Positions 5,249 through 5,264 of a stretch of 5,264 nt of DNA are shown here, in pieces. The DNA comes from Chloroflexota bacterium (GTDB lineage: Bacteria; Chloroflexota; UBA6077), in assembly GCA_021806765.1 (NCBI GenBank), contig JAJZQR010000347.1, forward strand, positions 1 to 5,264, given 5' to 3'. The notes beneath the pieces were generated by a model. That model was not told where the DNA came from, did no database searches, and worked only from the letters and a program-made list of their open reading frames with translations. A program made the translations under genes and the position numbers. Position 1 is the stretch's first letter; each line of letters starts with the position of its first letter.

Positions 5249-5264
5249 ACTGATCAACAAAAGG

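Overview
The window is a high-GC stretch from what looks like an environmental bacterium with heme-based respiration. It carries two c-type cytochrome genes and a NarX/NarL-type two-component system. The phylum cannot be settled from this sequence. Heavy use of GTG and TTG starts, strong purine-rich ribosome binding sites and a NarX-like kinase fit several anaerobic or microaerobic groups, for example Chloroflexota, Desulfuromonadota and their relatives.

Layout: four genes lie on the minus strand and read right to left. (1) A 712-residue membrane histidine kinase (4223-2085) has seven predicted membrane spans, a coiled coil, GAF, HisKA_3 and HATPase_c. (2) Its NarL/FixJ-type response regulator (2095-1418) overlaps the kinase gene by 11 bases and has an excellent ribosome binding site inside the kinase gene. 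(3) After a 243-base gap comes a 129-residue stand-alone receiver-like protein (1174-785) that has lost the residues needed for phosphorylation. (4) 20 bases further on is a multiheme c-type cytochrome lipoprotein (764 to beyond base 1). It has at least six CxxCH sites in a repeating two-heme module and runs off the left edge. The gap between genes 2 and 3 holds a near-perfect 20-bp palindrome and a pair of 18-bp imperfect direct repeats. These are the best candidates for regulatory sites in the window.

On the plus strand, divergent from the kinase, is a second exported c-type cytochrome with four CxxCH sites, ending at 5248. Its start is unclear because the best signal peptide has no ordinary start codon, and it stops soon after its fourth heme. 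The roughly 320 bases between it and the kinase hold a short hairpin, an isolated -35-like hexamer and an 8-mer shared with the other regulatory gap, but no convincing gene.

Working model (inference): the membrane kinase senses an unknown signal and phosphorylates the NarL-type regulator, which controls the pseudo-receiver/cytochrome operon and possibly the divergent cytochrome. The pseudo-receiver may be a phosphorylation-independent partner in this circuit. Its pairing with an outer-surface or periplasmic multiheme lipoprotein is the least conventional part of the locus.
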